A DNA stretch of 63,619 bases from Acidobacteriota bacterium. GTDB taxonomy: Bacteria; Acidobacteriota; Thermoanaerobaculia; Gp7-AA8. Both the position numbers and the translations under genes were made by a program. Below, piece after piece: positions 1 to 8,921 of the stretch. The notes beneath the pieces were generated by a model. That model was not told the DNA's origin and made no database searches. It was given only the letters and a program-made list of their open reading frames with translations. The DNA lies in contig JAJXWV010000070.1 in the NCBI GenBank assembly GCA_021781455.1, positions 1 to 63,619 of the forward strand, in the 5' to 3' direction. The first letter of the stretch is position 1. The number at the start of each line of letters is the position of its first letter.

Positions 1-76
1 ACGAGGCAGAGAACCAAAACCATGAAGGAAGGCGGTCTGTCGACCGCCACCATCAATCAGAAACCCGAGACCGACC

Positions 77-120
77 CCGCAGTTTCTAGTTGACGCGATC
101 CCGCAGTTCTAGTTGACGCC
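77..120. repeat. Two-copy direct repeat at operon 3' end
   Basis: A ~20-bp sequence occurs twice (77-96 and 101-120), differing by one extra T. The second copy carries the stop codon (CTA on the plus strand, 109-111) of the minus-strand gene beginning at 663. The first 76 bases show nothing recognisable. Confidence 0.6.
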
Positions 121-663
121 GGACACCAGAATCTGCTCCCAGACCTTCTTGTCCTCACCTTTCGGCTCATTGACAGTCAACACCGCGACGCTCGATACGG
201 CGGCTGCGCCTGAGCTGCCAGGCAGCCACCGGCCTATCGACTCCTCGTACCCAAGCACGACTTGCAACTGCTGGAGACCTGGCATCGTAAGGCGGCCGTC
301 CATGAACCAGCGTGGATGGTCGAGAGTGCCCTCCGTCGGAATCGTGAGTAAGACCCTCTGGTGAGGACCAAGCGTCGTCGCCGGCCATTCCAAAGAAACA
401 ACCGAATTACCGGCACTGCCCCCGCTCCAGGCATCAAATGTGCCGTCTTGATCGTTGCGAACCAGTAGCTTTGCGTAAGGTGGGATCTCTTGTTTTGCGT
501 CGCTGTCGTTTGTCAGTGCCAAGACCAATGAGACTGGAATACCGGCAATCGTCGTATTGGGCTCGAGTGACAACGATAGGCTGAGCTCTCCCGATGCAAG
601 AACTGCCCGCAGCGGCCAGACCGCAGCGAATACTGCGACAGTAACGATCCTCAATAATTGCAT
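109..663 (-). CDS. Hypothetical secreted protein
   Basis: A 184-aa protein of unrecognised family. Residues 1-24 form a typical Sec signal peptide (MQLLRIVTVAVF core, AXA-like end before SGELSLSL). The mature part is rich in beta-forming residues and starts like an immunoglobulin-like or intracellular-protease-inhibitor-like fold (SLEPNTTIAGIPVSLVLALTN); this is inference from pattern only. It lies 11 bp downstream of the metalloprotease fragment ending at 675 and on the same strand, so the two are probably co-transcribed and both exported. Confidence 0.7.
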   Translation of the reverse strand: MQLLRIVTVAVFAAVWPLRAVLASGELSLSLSLEPNTTIAGIPVSLVLALTNDSDAKQEIPPYAKLLVRNDQDGTFDAWSGGSAGNSVVSLEWPATTLGPHQRVLLTIPTEGTLDHPRWFMDGRLTMPGLQQLQVVLGYEESIGRWLPGSSGAAAVSSVAVLTVNEPKGEDKKVWEQILVSGVN

Positions 664-674
664 TGCGCTTCTCC

Positions 675-1184
675 CTAGTTGTTCGGCGTCGCCTCTAGTT
701 GAAACACCATCGGCATCGGCTCAACGGAATGCCTCACCCGGCGGTATTCTGACGAGTCCCAAGGGTCGTTGTGCAGCGAGACAATTCCGTCGGCGTGTTC
801 CCATGGCTCGCGTAAGGGACTCATCAAGCAGTTATTATGATCCCATGCCGGGCGGGAGCAGTGACCTAAGGTGAGCCGCGCCGGTGGATTGACGTCAAAC
901 GTATGTACCAACTCGTGCGCAGCTGTCTCTCGCCGGACGTTCAGAAGATTCAGGCCGGCCGCCGCCGCAATCGTTTCGATATTCATGTTGAACAGCGCAA
1001 CGTATGGTGTCTGGTCGTAATAGAGGCTCGGCGCTGCAGATACCAGCCACGTTTCGGCGAGAGTCTCCGACGAGTCGCTGGTTGCAGCGGCCGCGAAGTG
1101 CACGTGGTTGCCTTCCGTTGCGTTGTCAAACCAGCGGCCGAACACCTCGCCACAATAAGTGGGATTCGTACATGTTTTGCACAA
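675..1184 (-). pseudogene. Secreted zinc metalloprotease, C-terminal part (frameshifted)
   Basis: This 169-codon frame carries a zinc protease signature, HELVH (HExxH), followed by GHC and by a CLM segment resembling the Met-turn of metzincins. It has only a weak TTG start just after stops in its own frame, no signal peptide, and overlaps the 3' end of the frame at 1126-2100 by about 59 bp in a different phase. The two frames together make one ordinary secreted protease of about 475 aa. I read them as a single gene broken by a +1/-1 frameshift between about 1140 and 1184, either real or a sequencing error. Confidence 0.65.
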
Positions 1185-2100
1185 AGGGCAAATACGGCAT
1201 CAGATTCTCTGATCCACTCAGAACGTGAACATCCGTGTCGAACGTAGCAAAACACGATTGCGCGAGGTCGAACTCCGCTGGGAAGAGGTCGCCGTCTGTT
1301 ACGTACACGCCAACGGCATCTCCAGCGTACAAACCAGGAGCGTACCGGGCATCGACCGCTGTGTAAGAATGCACTAACGGCTGGTCAAGTGTGAGCACGG
1401 CCGGGTTGTTTCCCTTCACTCGTACCGCATTCCCGGCCTCCATATATGCTGCGTCGCCAGTTACGCTCGCGTCCGGGCTATGAATGAACAGCACAGGGAT
1501 AGGATGGGTTCCAGACGCATTTTGGAACGGAAGCGCACTTGTCACATCGACTTTCGTCGCGCCAGCCACCGGGCTTGTACGCAGGAACGCGCCACGCTTG
1601 AACATGCGATCACTTTCGATGTACACGCGCCGCCACGACGTGAAGACGTCCGACTGATAGCAGGCAGCACTCGGAGCACAACTTCCGGCATAAGGTCCCA
1701 TCTGAAATGGGACACCTGCTACTTGAATAACCTCGTTTATGCCAGCCGCTGCTCCCGGCGAATACCCTCGCGGCAAAGGCATTACGACCGCGAAAGTACC
1801 GTCTCCAGCTGTGGTCACAGGAATCCAGCCCCACGCGTCGGCGTTGGGGAAGGCGACCCCAACCCAGTTAGGCTCTTTACTGTACGGTTCCGAATCAGCT
1901 ACGCCATTCGTGCGCACGTAGAGCACGCCATTCGCCATCTGCTGCCCCGCCGCCGTAAAGGCCGTATTGGAAGTCACAGGATGTGCGGGACCCACAAAGA
2001 AGGAACGACTTTGTAACTGCGGTTGTCCATATGTTATGCGACCAACCGTGAGCGCGAAAGCAAACAGCAGCGCTCGACGGTGCAATCTTGCTCTTTGCAA
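1126..2100 (-). CDS. Secreted protein, N-terminal part of metalloprotease
   Basis: 324 aa. Residues 1-25 look like a signal peptide (RRALLFAFALTVGRITYG) and the rest is an exported, beta-rich domain with paired Cys (GSCAPSAACY). The last ~25 residues (after FVQNM) read as out-of-frame sequence. The natural continuation is the HExxH-containing frame at 675-1184, so this is the N-terminal two-thirds of a frameshifted metalloprotease. No specific family recognised for this half. Confidence 0.6.
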   Translation of the reverse strand: MQRARLHRRALLFAFALTVGRITYGQPQLQSRSFFVGPAHPVTSNTAFTAAGQQMANGVLYVRTNGVADSEPYSKEPNWVGVAFPNADAWGWIPVTTAGDGTFAVVMPLPRGYSPGAAAGINEVIQVAGVPFQMGPYAGSCAPSAACYQSDVFTSWRRVYIESDRMFKRGAFLRTSPVAGATKVDVTSALPFQNASGTHPIPVLFIHSPDASVTGDAAYMEAGNAVRVKGNNPAVLTLDQPLVHSYTAVDARYAPGLYAGDAVGVYVTDGDLFPAEFDLAQSCFATFDTDVHVLSGSENLMPYLPFVQNMYESHLLWRGVRPLV

Positions 2101-2448
2101 TGTGTGAATCCTCCTTTGACGTTGCCTGCCAACAGAGGAGTGGTCCCAGCCGCGACGATCCCTACCCTGCCCCCAGGCGCTGACCCGATGAGTCGTTTGC
2201 GTTGCTACGAAGCGATGTGTTTTCGACGGCCAAGCTAGGCGTTAGGCTCAGTCTGGTGGGTCAGGTCGGAGCCGACTCTTCAACCCATGCGGCGTGTTCG
2301 TGGTCGCGACTCGGCGCCAATCGGTGTCGGTGACCTCTTCGAATTCACCAGAACCGACGCCGACGCGATGATCTCCGAACTGCGGGGCAATAGAGCGGTG
2401 CGCTGTAGTCGGTGTGGATCGAGGGAGTGACGCCCATGCGCCCCGCGA
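2101..2448. other. Intergenic stretch, no gene seen
   Basis: About 350 bp between the start of the secreted metalloprotease (2100) and the stop of the MacB-type permease (2449), both on the minus strand. It should contain the promoter of the protease gene. Short open frames here have no family resemblance and I see no convincing terminator or repeat. Confidence 0.5.
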
Positions 2449-3684
2449 CTACTCGTACCGCAACGCCTCGATCGGATCGAGCTCGGCGGCTCGCGAGGCG
2501 GGATAGATTCCGGACACCAGGCCGACCACCATCGACACGCCGGTCGACAGCACGAGCGACCAGAACGTGATCACGGTCGGCCAGCCGGCGTACGCGGCCA
2601 CGATGCGCGCCAGCACGATGCCGATCACGATTCCGCAGATGCCGCCGAGGATGCTGATGGCGAACGACTCGATCACGAACTGCACGCGAATATCGCGCTT
2701 CTTCGCGCCGATGGCCCGTCGCACGCCGATCTCGCGCGTCCGTTCCATGACCGAGGCCAGCATGATGTTCATGATGCCGATGCCGCCGACCAGCAGGGAG
2801 ATTCCGGCGATCGACCCCATGACGATGTTGAAGATCCTTTGCGTTTGCCGGCTCTGTTCGAGCAGCGCTTCGGGGACGACGATCTCGTAATCGTCGGCGC
2901 CGCCGTGCAGCCGGTCGAGGAGCGGCTTCATCAGATCGGCGGTGTGCCGCGTGGAGACGCCTTCCTTGACGGTGACCATCAACTCGTCGACAGGCGCATC
3001 GAGCGGATCGCGATCGAACTTCCGCATCGCCGTCGACACGGGAATCCAGATCTCCTGGGCCGTCGATCCCACCGGGATGCCGTCGCTGCCCGCCGAGCCT
3101 CCCGCCGGATCGGCGGTGAGGATCCCGATGACCTCCAGCCAGACGTCGTTGACTTTGAGCAGCTTCCCGATGGCCGGACCGTACCCGAACAGGTTGCGGC
3201 GGATCTCCGGACCGATGACGGCGACCTGCGCGTGCTCGCGCTCGTCGCGGGCGTCGAAGAAGCGTCCCTCGGCCAGGCCGACCGCGGCAACGTCGCGATA
3301 GGCGGAAGCGAGACCGAGGACCTTCCCCTTCGTCTTCGTGCCGGGGGCGAGAATCTTGTACGCCTTCACTTCGACGCGCGGCAGGACTCTCTCGACATCC
3401 GGCACTGCTTCCATGATCGCTTCGCCATCGCGCAGCGACACGCCGAGAGACTTCTTGCGCAGCTCCTGCCGCTCGTCGGCTTTCACGCTCTTGGCCCTGA
3501 CGATCACGTTGCGCAGGCCCAGCCGTCCAATGGCCTGCAGCGCCTTCTGCTCGCCGCCCGAGCCGATCGACAGCATGGCGATGACGGCGCCCACGCCGAA
3601 GATCATGCCCAGCATGGTCAGCGCCGTGCGCAGCTTGTGCGTGCTCAGGTTCGCGATCGCGGTCGTAAAGGTTTCGATGTCCAT
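2449..3684 (-). CDS. MacB/FtsX-type ABC transporter permease
   Basis: 411-aa inner-membrane permease. An N-terminal membrane helix lies at about residues 18-42 (LRTALTMLGMIFGVGAVIAM), followed by a periplasmic MacB_PCD-like domain (about 45-250). Three C-terminal helices of the FtsX domain (about 285-400) contain the family-typical RTREIGVRRAIGA and the terminal YPASRAAELDPIEALRYE. It is the last gene of an operon read from 7396 and follows three membrane-fusion-protein genes. MacB-type permeases work with a cytosolic ABC ATPase and a periplasmic adaptor in export of peptides, lipoproteins or small molecules. No fused or adjacent ATPase is visible, so the ATPase must be encoded elsewhere or the set is incomplete. 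Substrate unknown. Confidence 0.9.
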   Translation of the reverse strand: MDIETFTTAIANLSTHKLRTALTMLGMIFGVGAVIAMLSIGSGGEQKALQAIGRLGLRNVIVRAKSVKADERQELRKKSLGVSLRDGEAIMEAVPDVERVLPRVEVKAYKILAPGTKTKGKVLGLASAYRDVAAVGLAEGRFFDARDEREHAQVAVIGPEIRRNLFGYGPAIGKLLKVNDVWLEVIGILTADPAGGSAGSDGIPVGSTAQEIWIPVSTAMRKFDRDPLDAPVDELMVTVKEGVSTRHTADLMKPLLDRLHGGADDYEIVVPEALLEQSRQTQRIFNIVMGSIAGISLLVGGIGIMNIMLASVMERTREIGVRRAIGAKKRDIRVQFVIESFAISILGGICGIVIGIVLARIVAAYAGWPTVITFWSLVLSTGVSMVVGLVSGIYPASRAAELDPIEALRYE

Positions 3685-3694
3685 GAGACGCCGT

Positions 3695-3769
3695 CCTGAG
3701 TCCTGATTCCTGAGTCCTGAGCGGATCCAGTGGCATCCTCAGGACTCAGCACTCAGGACTCAGGACTCA
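3695..3769. repeat. Heptamer-unit inverted repeat (CCTGAGT)
   Basis: The left arm (3695-3721) is tandem CCTGAGT-like 7-mers and the right arm (3738-3769) is tandem ACTCAGG-like 7-mers, so the arms are reverse complements and can form a long hairpin. The right arm contains the TGA stop of the membrane-fusion gene ending at 3767. The same heptamer recurs near 15.1, 30.9, 34.6 and 48.9 kb. Confidence 0.85.
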
Positions 3770-4975
3770 ATCCTTCTGCTCCGTCGGGTCGACGAGGGCG
3801 AGCTCGTCGCCTTCGTTCAATCCTCGGGTGATGACGACGCGGCCGGCGGACGAGGTAGCAATCTCGACGCGCAGCGGCTTGAACGCACCGTCCTGCCGGC
3901 GATAGACGATCACCTTCCCGTCTTTTTCGAACAGGGCCTGCCGCGGCACGGTGATGGCGCGGGCGCGATCCTCGAGGTCGAGCACCGCCCTCACGCGCGT
4001 GCCGGGCTTCATCAGTCGCGGGTCGCTGTGATCGAGGGCGATGGTCACGCCGAAGTACTGTACCGGGACATCGCGCAGGCGCTGCCGGGCCAGCTTGTCG
4101 AACTGCGTGATCCTGCCGCTGAAGGCTCGCGTGGGATCCGATTCGAGCATCACGGTGGCCTTCTTCCCGATGGCCAGCCCCGCCGCATCGGCCTCCAGCA
4201 CGAACACCTCGGCCTTCATCGAGGCGAGCTCCGGCATCTCGCCCAGCGGCTGTCCCGACCAGATGTTGCTGCCGACGCGGGCCACATCGCCGCGCCAGTC
4301 GCGCTGCAGCACCACGATGCCATCGTACGGCGCGCGGATCTCGATGGAGCGCAGCCCCTGCTCGGCGTTGCGGATGCGCAGCGCGGCCCGCTTGTCGTCG
4401 ATGCCGAGGATGTCGAGGTTGGCCCTGGCCAGACCCTTGCGGACAGCGAGGACGTTCTCGGCGTGCTTCTTCCGCTCGGAGGCGAGCTCCGCGTCGACTT
4501 CCGCTTCGATGCGCTGGTATCGCGAGAACACTTCGGCGTCGTCGAACTTGAACCTGCGCGCGGACTCGAGCTCGTGGTCCGCCTGCTTCGCGTCGCGGCG
4601 GAGATTGACGCGCGTGGTCGAGGCATCGACGTTCGACTTGGTGATGTTGTTGTCCGCGATTTCGCGATCTTCGTTCCCGAGGAGGAGCTCCTTCTCGAAA
4701 TCGGTGGGGTCGAAGCGGACCACCACGTCGTTCTTCTTCACGAAGTCGCCGTCTTCGACGATCCAGGCGACCTTCAGCACCTCGGGTGCGTCCAGCGGAG
4801 CGCTCAGCGGCGCTGCCTGCACGGCCTTCAGGTTTCCTTCGGCCGTCACGCGGCGGACGAACGGCGTCGCCTGAACCCGATACAGAGGAATCGTCTTCTC
4901 TTTCCTGTGCAGCGCCGCCGCTCCTGCGACGACGAGGAGAACGATTGGCACCCCGATGATGGCGACGCGCCTCAC
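3767..4975 (-). CDS. HlyD-family membrane fusion protein (third of three)
   Basis: 402-aa periplasmic adaptor. One N-terminal membrane anchor (residues 3-22, VAIIGVPIVLLVVAGAAAL) is followed by a barrel-sandwich/lipoyl-like half and a charged alpha-helical hairpin with coiled-coil character (about 95-195). The second lipoyl half has YDGIVVLQRDWRGD (about 215-230), then a beta-barrel and membrane-proximal domain. It overlaps the preceding adaptor gene by 4 bp (ATGA-type), implying translational coupling. It probably bridges the MacB-type permease just downstream to an outer-membrane component, which is not in the window. Confidence 0.88.
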   Translation of the reverse strand: MRRVAIIGVPIVLLVVAGAAALHRKEKTIPLYRVQATPFVRRVTAEGNLKAVQAAPLSAPLDAPEVLKVAWIVEDGDFVKKNDVVVRFDPTDFEKELLLGNEDREIADNNITKSNVDASTTRVNLRRDAKQADHELESARRFKFDDAEVFSRYQRIEAEVDAELASERKKHAENVLAVRKGLARANLDILGIDDKRAALRIRNAEQGLRSIEIRAPYDGIVVLQRDWRGDVARVGSNIWSGQPLGEMPELASMKAEVFVLEADAAGLAIGKKATVMLESDPTRAFSGRITQFDKLARQRLRDVPVQYFGVTIALDHSDPRLMKPGTRVRAVLDLEDRARAITVPRQALFEKDGKVIVYRRQDGAFKPLRVEIATSSAGRVVITRGLNEGDELALVDPTEQKD

Positions 4976-6225
4976 GGCTTCGGCTCCTCGTTCCCGCTCT
5001 TCGGGATCATGACGCGGTCGTCGGCATCGAGTCCCGATCGGACTTCGATGAACTTGTCGTTCTGAGGGCCGAGCGACAGCGGCACGGTGGCGACCGAGAA
5101 CGCGCTGCGCCGATAGGCCACGGCGTGTCCATCGGAGAGGAAGACGGCCCCGCGCGGGATGAGGAGCGTGTTGCGCGTCCTGGCCAGCTCGATGGTCCCC
5201 TGGAATCTCATTCCCGGACGCATCTTGGCCGCGTCGCTCTTGTCGAGAGCGATCTCGACGCGCAGCACCTTCACAGGATTGGCCGTCCCGGTCTGCTGCT
5301 GGACGGTTCGACTGGCCCTGGTGATCGTGCCGCCGAATTCGTCGTCGGGGTGCGAGTCGAGGCGGAGTGCCACGCGCTGGCCGACGGCCACCAGTCCCGC
5401 GTCGGATTCGTCGACCTCGCCGTTCCCTTTCATCCGCCGCAGATCCGGGAGCTCGAGCACGCGCAGCGCCCGCCAGACCGAGTCGCCGACCTTTTTCTTG
5501 TCGCCGCGAAAATCGGTGGCATAGACGACCGTGCCGTCGCGCGGCGCCACGACGGTCATTTCGCGGATGGCCCTCTGCGTGCTGGCCACCACGATCTCGG
5601 CGCGGCGCTGTTTGCTCTGCAGCAGCCGGATCTGGGCCTCGGCCGCCAGGCGCACCGACTTCATGCGCGTCCGGATGGCCGCCACTTCGTGTCTGGCAAG
5701 CTCGTAGTCGAGCTCGACTTCCTTGCGCTCCTTCAGCCCGAGGATGTCTGCCGGCGCATCGAGCTTCAGGCCGTACTTGCGCTCTCTCGCCTCTGCCTCG
5801 GCGAGCAACAGCTGGTCGTCCTGCGCCTGCAGGGCGACGTTCGCGCGTGTCTTGTCGATCTCTTTCCGGGCCTGCTCAGCCACGGCGCTGTTGTTGTCGA
5901 GCCGGCGCTGCAGCTCCGTCGTGTCGAAGGCCAGCACCGGCTCGCCTTTCTTCACGTCGGCCCCCTCAGGCGCGAGCATCGAGATCTTGAAGTCCCAGAC
6001 GTTCTCGAGCTGCGGCGGACCGAGGCTTTGCGTATCAACGGCCGCCAGGGTTCCCGTCACTTCCACGCCGGTCACCAGATCGCCGCGCCTGACGCGAACC
6101 CACTGCCCCTGCCGGTCGGCCGCAAGCTGGTTGCGGACCGTCCAGCCGCCGAGGAAAAACACGACGACGAGCGCAACCGCCACCGCTGCCAGAACGTGCC
6201 TTCGGCGCGGGGATCCCTCAGCCAT
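4972..6225 (-). CDS. HlyD-family membrane fusion protein (second of three)
   Basis: 417 aa. N-terminal anchor at about residues 9-28 (HVLAAVAVALVVVFFLGGW), then the HlyD layout: lipoyl half, long helical hairpin rich in Arg/Glu/Gln (about 110-215), second lipoyl half with PRDGTVVYATDFRGDKKK, beta-barrel, and a C-terminal domain ending in a basic/Pro-rich tail. Its start overlaps the upstream adaptor gene by 8 bp and its stop overlaps the downstream adaptor by 4 bp, so all three adaptors are likely made together. Diverged enough from its neighbours to be an old duplication. Confidence 0.88.
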   Translation of the reverse strand: MAEGSPRRRHVLAAVAVALVVVFFLGGWTVRNQLAADRQGQWVRVRRGDLVTGVEVTGTLAAVDTQSLGPPQLENVWDFKISMLAPEGADVKKGEPVLAFDTTELQRRLDNNSAVAEQARKEIDKTRANVALQAQDDQLLLAEAEARERKYGLKLDAPADILGLKERKEVELDYELARHEVAAIRTRMKSVRLAAEAQIRLLQSKQRRAEIVVASTQRAIREMTVVAPRDGTVVYATDFRGDKKKVGDSVWRALRVLELPDLRRMKGNGEVDESDAGLVAVGQRVALRLDSHPDDEFGGTITRASRTVQQQTGTANPVKVLRVEIALDKSDAAKMRPGMRFQGTIELARTRNTLLIPRGAVFLSDGHAVAYRRSAFSVATVPLSLGPQNDKFIEVRSGLDADDRVMIPKSGNEEPKP

Positions 6226-7396
6226 GAGACTCCCCCACGCCGGCCAGGACCTGTCCTTCCTTCAATCCACTGCGAACGACGCACTCCTGCGCGTTGCACG
6301 AGCCGATGGTCACGGTGACGAGCCGGCCGCCGGCCAGGCGCACGCGCGGTGCGGCTTTCGAAAAATCGATCGTGCCGCGCGGGATGAGGAGCGCGCTGGC
6401 GATCGCCTCCCGCTGCACTTCCACGCGCGCAGACAGGCCAGGCCTCATCCGCGCCGTGTCGATGCGCTCCAGCCGCACCGCCACCTTGAACGCGCGCCGC
6501 ATCTCGTTCCGCTTCCGCTCCTGCGCGACCGGGGAGATCGAGGCGATTCGTCCCGGAAAGTGCATCGACGGATAGCCGTCGACCGTGACGACCACCGGCA
6601 TGCCCACCGCCACCCGCCCGTCGTCGACATCGGCAAGCGCGGCGTTGATCTGCAACGAGTCGAGATCCGGCAGCTGGGCGATCGGAACACCGACCCACAC
6701 ACCGTCGCCAGCCTGGAGCTTGCGGCGCTCCCACGGATGATCGCGGATCACGACCACGCCGCTGCGGGGCGCGCGCAGGATCACCGCTTCGATGGCCACC
6801 TCGGCGATGCTGACATCGCGCCGGGCCCGCTCCAGCTTCAACCGTGCGTTCTCTCGGTCCGAGGTGATCGACGTCTGCTGCGACTCGAGAATGTCGCGCG
6901 CCTTTTCGAAATCCACCTGGGCGCGAAGCAGCTTCAGGCGCCGGTCCTCGAAATCGCGCGCGGAGACGATCTCCGGAGGCACGTCGGCCTCGATCTTCGC
7001 CTTCTCGAGCTCTTCCTTCTTCCTGGCGAGGTCGAGCCGTTTGAGGTCGAGATCGGCTGCCCACTCCGCTTCCTTCTGCTGCAGCTCCTGCTCTGCCTCG
7101 GTGGCCAGCTGCCGCTTGGAGTCGAGATCCGTGGCGAAGGGACCGTTGTCCAGCTCCGCCACGCGGTCGCCGGCGCGCACAAGGTCTCCGTCACCGGCCA
7201 GCCATTTGATCGAGCTCTGCCACGACGGAAGTCGTGGAACGCTGACCGTCGCGCCGCGCTGTGCCTCGAGCTCGCCGGTGAGCACGAGCGTGTTCACGAA
7301 CGTCCCGCGATGCACGCGCGTGCTGGCGTCCTTCGCCTCGTAACCCGAAAAGCAGCCACAGAGCAGAAGGAGCGGGATGGTGCAGCGACGTGACAT
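6218..7396 (-). CDS. HlyD-family adaptor, predicted lipoprotein (first of three)
   Basis: 392 aa. The first 15 residues (MSRRCTIPLLLLCGC) look like a lipoprotein signal with a lipobox-like LCGC, so this copy is probably lipid-anchored, unlike the next two, which have a transmembrane anchor. It has the same overall plan: lipoyl half, strongly helical hairpin (about 95-190, KKEELEKAKIEADVP), second lipoyl half (APRSGVVVIRDHPWERRK) and beta-barrel. It is the first gene of the adaptor/permease operon; its promoter should lie in 7397-7589, divergent from egtD. Confidence 0.85.
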   Translation of the reverse strand: MSRRCTIPLLLLCGCFSGYEAKDASTRVHRGTFVNTLVLTGELEAQRGATVSVPRLPSWQSSIKWLAGDGDLVRAGDRVAELDNGPFATDLDSKRQLATEAEQELQQKEAEWAADLDLKRLDLARKKEELEKAKIEADVPPEIVSARDFEDRRLKLLRAQVDFEKARDILESQQTSITSDRENARLKLERARRDVSIAEVAIEAVILRAPRSGVVVIRDHPWERRKLQAGDGVWVGVPIAQLPDLDSLQINAALADVDDGRVAVGMPVVVTVDGYPSMHFPGRIASISPVAQERKRNEMRRAFKVAVRLERIDTARMRPGLSARVEVQREAIASALLIPRGTIDFSKAAPRVRLAGGRLVTVTIGSCNAQECVVRSGLKEGQVLAGVGESHG

Positions 7397-7490
7397 TGGA
7401 TCCGCTCGATTCTAGCTGGAGGTAGGACGACGCCAAACACGGAGTAGTTACGGCCGAGGCCGGCGTCACACCGGCGGATGAGGGCGAGAC

Positions 7491-7573
7491 CGAATGGGAC
7501 GAATGGGGCCGATGGAACCTATGCGACGAAACGAAGCATCCGTCTCATCCGTCCCATCAGTCCCAGAGGCCCC
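7491..7573. repeat. Inverted repeat with 9-nt units
   Basis: In the divergent gap between the efflux operon and egtD, the left arm (7491-7518) consists of GGGACGAAT/GGGGCCGAT-type 9-mers. The right arm (7537-7573) is the reverse complement of such 9-mers. It has the same design as the 7-mer hairpins elsewhere in the window, with a longer unit. It ends about 16 bp before the egtD start. Confidence 0.65.
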
Positions 7574-7589
7574 ATAGAATTCGCACTCG

Positions 7590-8567
7590 ATGCCCCGCTT
7601 TACGCTGATCGACCGCGAGGTCGAGATCTCCTCCTTCGCGGACGACGTTAGGCGCGGCCTCACGGCTGCGCCGAAATCGCTTCCTCCGCACCACTTCTAC
7701 GACGAGCTCGGATCGGCGCTCTTCGACGCCATCACGAGGCTGCCTGAGTACTACGTCACCCGCGCCGAAAGTGAAGTGCTCACCTCGTTCGACGAGGAAA
7801 TCGCGGAGGCGTTCGGCACGCCGGTGAGGTTGATCGAGCTCGGCGCCGGGAGCGCGCGCAAGACCCGCCTTCTGTTCGATGTGCTGCGGCGCCGGCAGCC
7901 GCAGCTCGAATACGTCCCGGTGGACGTTGACCGAACGATCCTCGAGCGCAGCGGGCGGACGCTTCTCGACGAGTATCCCTCGCTGCGCATCACTGCCGTC
8001 TGCTCCGATTTCCGCGACCTGTCGCGCAGCCTGGCCGGACTGCACGACTCCTCGGCCCGGAACGTCGTCCTCTTCCTCGGGTCGACGATCGGAAACCTTG
8101 GATTCGACGAGTCGGTATCGATGTTCCGCGGCCTCGGCAAGGCTCTCGGCCCGTCGGACGCATTCTTCCTCGGCGCCGACCTGAAGAAGTCGAAATGCGT
8201 TCTCGAGCCGGCCTACGACGATGCCCTCGGCGTCACGGCCGCGTTCAACCTCAACCTGCTGGCGAGGATCAATCGCGAGCTGGGCGGCCGGTTCGACGTC
8301 AAGCGCTTCGCACATCGCGCATTCTTCGACGAGTCGAAGAGCCGCATCGAGATGCACCTGGTCAGCCGCGAGGCGCAGACGGTACGCATCGAGGCGCTCG
8401 GTCTCGACGTCGCCTTCGCGGAGGGAGAGTCGATTCACACGGAAAACTCGTACAAATACGACGCCGCCATGATCGAGAGAATCGCGGCGGCATCGGGATT
8501 CCGGGTCGAAAAGACGTGGACCGACAGCCGCCGCTGGTTCGCCGATTTCCTCATGCGGGTCTCGTGA
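7590..8567 (+). CDS. egtD: EgtD-like histidine N-alpha-methyltransferase
   Basis: 325 aa, close to the ~320 aa usual for EgtD. EgtD trimethylates the alpha-amino group of L-histidine to hercynine with S-adenosylmethionine, the first step of ergothioneine synthesis. Seen here: the family N-terminus with FYDELGSALFDAI and LPEYYVTRAE (about residues 32-58), SAM motif I LIELGAGSARKT (about 80-91), GSTIGNL (about 168-174), DLKK, and the C-terminal ENSYKYD segment (about 289-295). No EgtB-type sulfoxide synthase is adjacent, so the rest of the pathway would be elsewhere. It heads a run of histidine-related genes (tRNA-His, hisS, hutH-like). Confidence 0.88.
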   Translation: MPRFTLIDREVEISSFADDVRRGLTAAPKSLPPHHFYDELGSALFDAITRLPEYYVTRAESEVLTSFDEEIAEAFGTPVRLIELGAGSARKTRLLFDVLRRRQPQLEYVPVDVDRTILERSGRTLLDEYPSLRITAVCSDFRDLSRSLAGLHDSSARNVVLFLGSTIGNLGFDESVSMFRGLGKALGPSDAFFLGADLKKSKCVLEPAYDDALGVTAAFNLNLLARINRELGGRFDVKRFAHRAFFDESKSRIEMHLVSREAQTVRIEALGLDVAFAEGESIHTENSYKYDAAMIERIAAASGFRVEKTWTDSRRWFADFLMRVS

Positions 8568-8732
8568 GAACGGCGCTCCAGCCGCTGGCCAGCAACGTCT
8601 CGCAACACCGCGCCTGCAACTCATGTCAGATGCGCAACTTGCGTCGGCGCCGGCGCTCGGAGAATGCCACAGCAGTCCTTTGCGTTCACACTCGCGCCCT
8701 CTGCGGATCTTGAGTATGATTCCGCGTCCTGT

Positions 8733-8809
8733 GCCGGGGTAGCTCAGTTGGTTAGAGCACCAGATTGTGGATCTGGGGGTCGCCGGTTCGAAGCCGGCCC
8801 CCGGTACCA
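8733..8809 (+). tRNA. tRNA-His (GTG), lacking G-1:C73
   Basis: A 77-nt cloverleaf. The acceptor is GCCGGGG/CCCCGGT (first pair G1:U72), D arm GCTC...GAGC, and anticodon stem CCAGA/TCTGG with loop TTGTGGA giving anticodon GTG. The T arm is GCCGG-TTCGAAG-CCGGC and CCA is encoded. Canonical bacterial tRNA-His has an extra G-1 paired to C73. Here the base at -1 is T and position 73 is A. This form is known from alphaproteobacteria and goes with a divergent HisRS, which is what the next gene encodes. Confidence 0.97.
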
Positions 8810-8821
8810 TTCCACTCCGCG

Positions 8822-8899
8822 GAATTGAGAATTGAAGATTGAGAATTGAGACCGGCGGACCTGCGCTTTTCTCAACTCTCCATTCTCAATTCTCAATTT
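8822..8899. repeat. Heptamer-unit inverted repeat (ATTGAGA)
   Basis: The left arm (8822-8850) is four ATTGAGA/ATTGAAG-type 7-mers and the right arm (8870-8899) is the complement (TTCTCAA type). It lies between tRNA-His and hisS and could form a ~25-bp stem upstream of the hisS start, so an effect on hisS expression is possible but unproven. Confidence 0.8.
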
Positions 8900-8921
8900 C
8901 GCTCCTCAACGAGGTGCGATT

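Noticed and set aside
675-2100. Selenocysteine or stop-codon read-through in the metalloprotease
   Set aside because: The two halves are in different frames, so a frameshift is needed, not a recoded stop.
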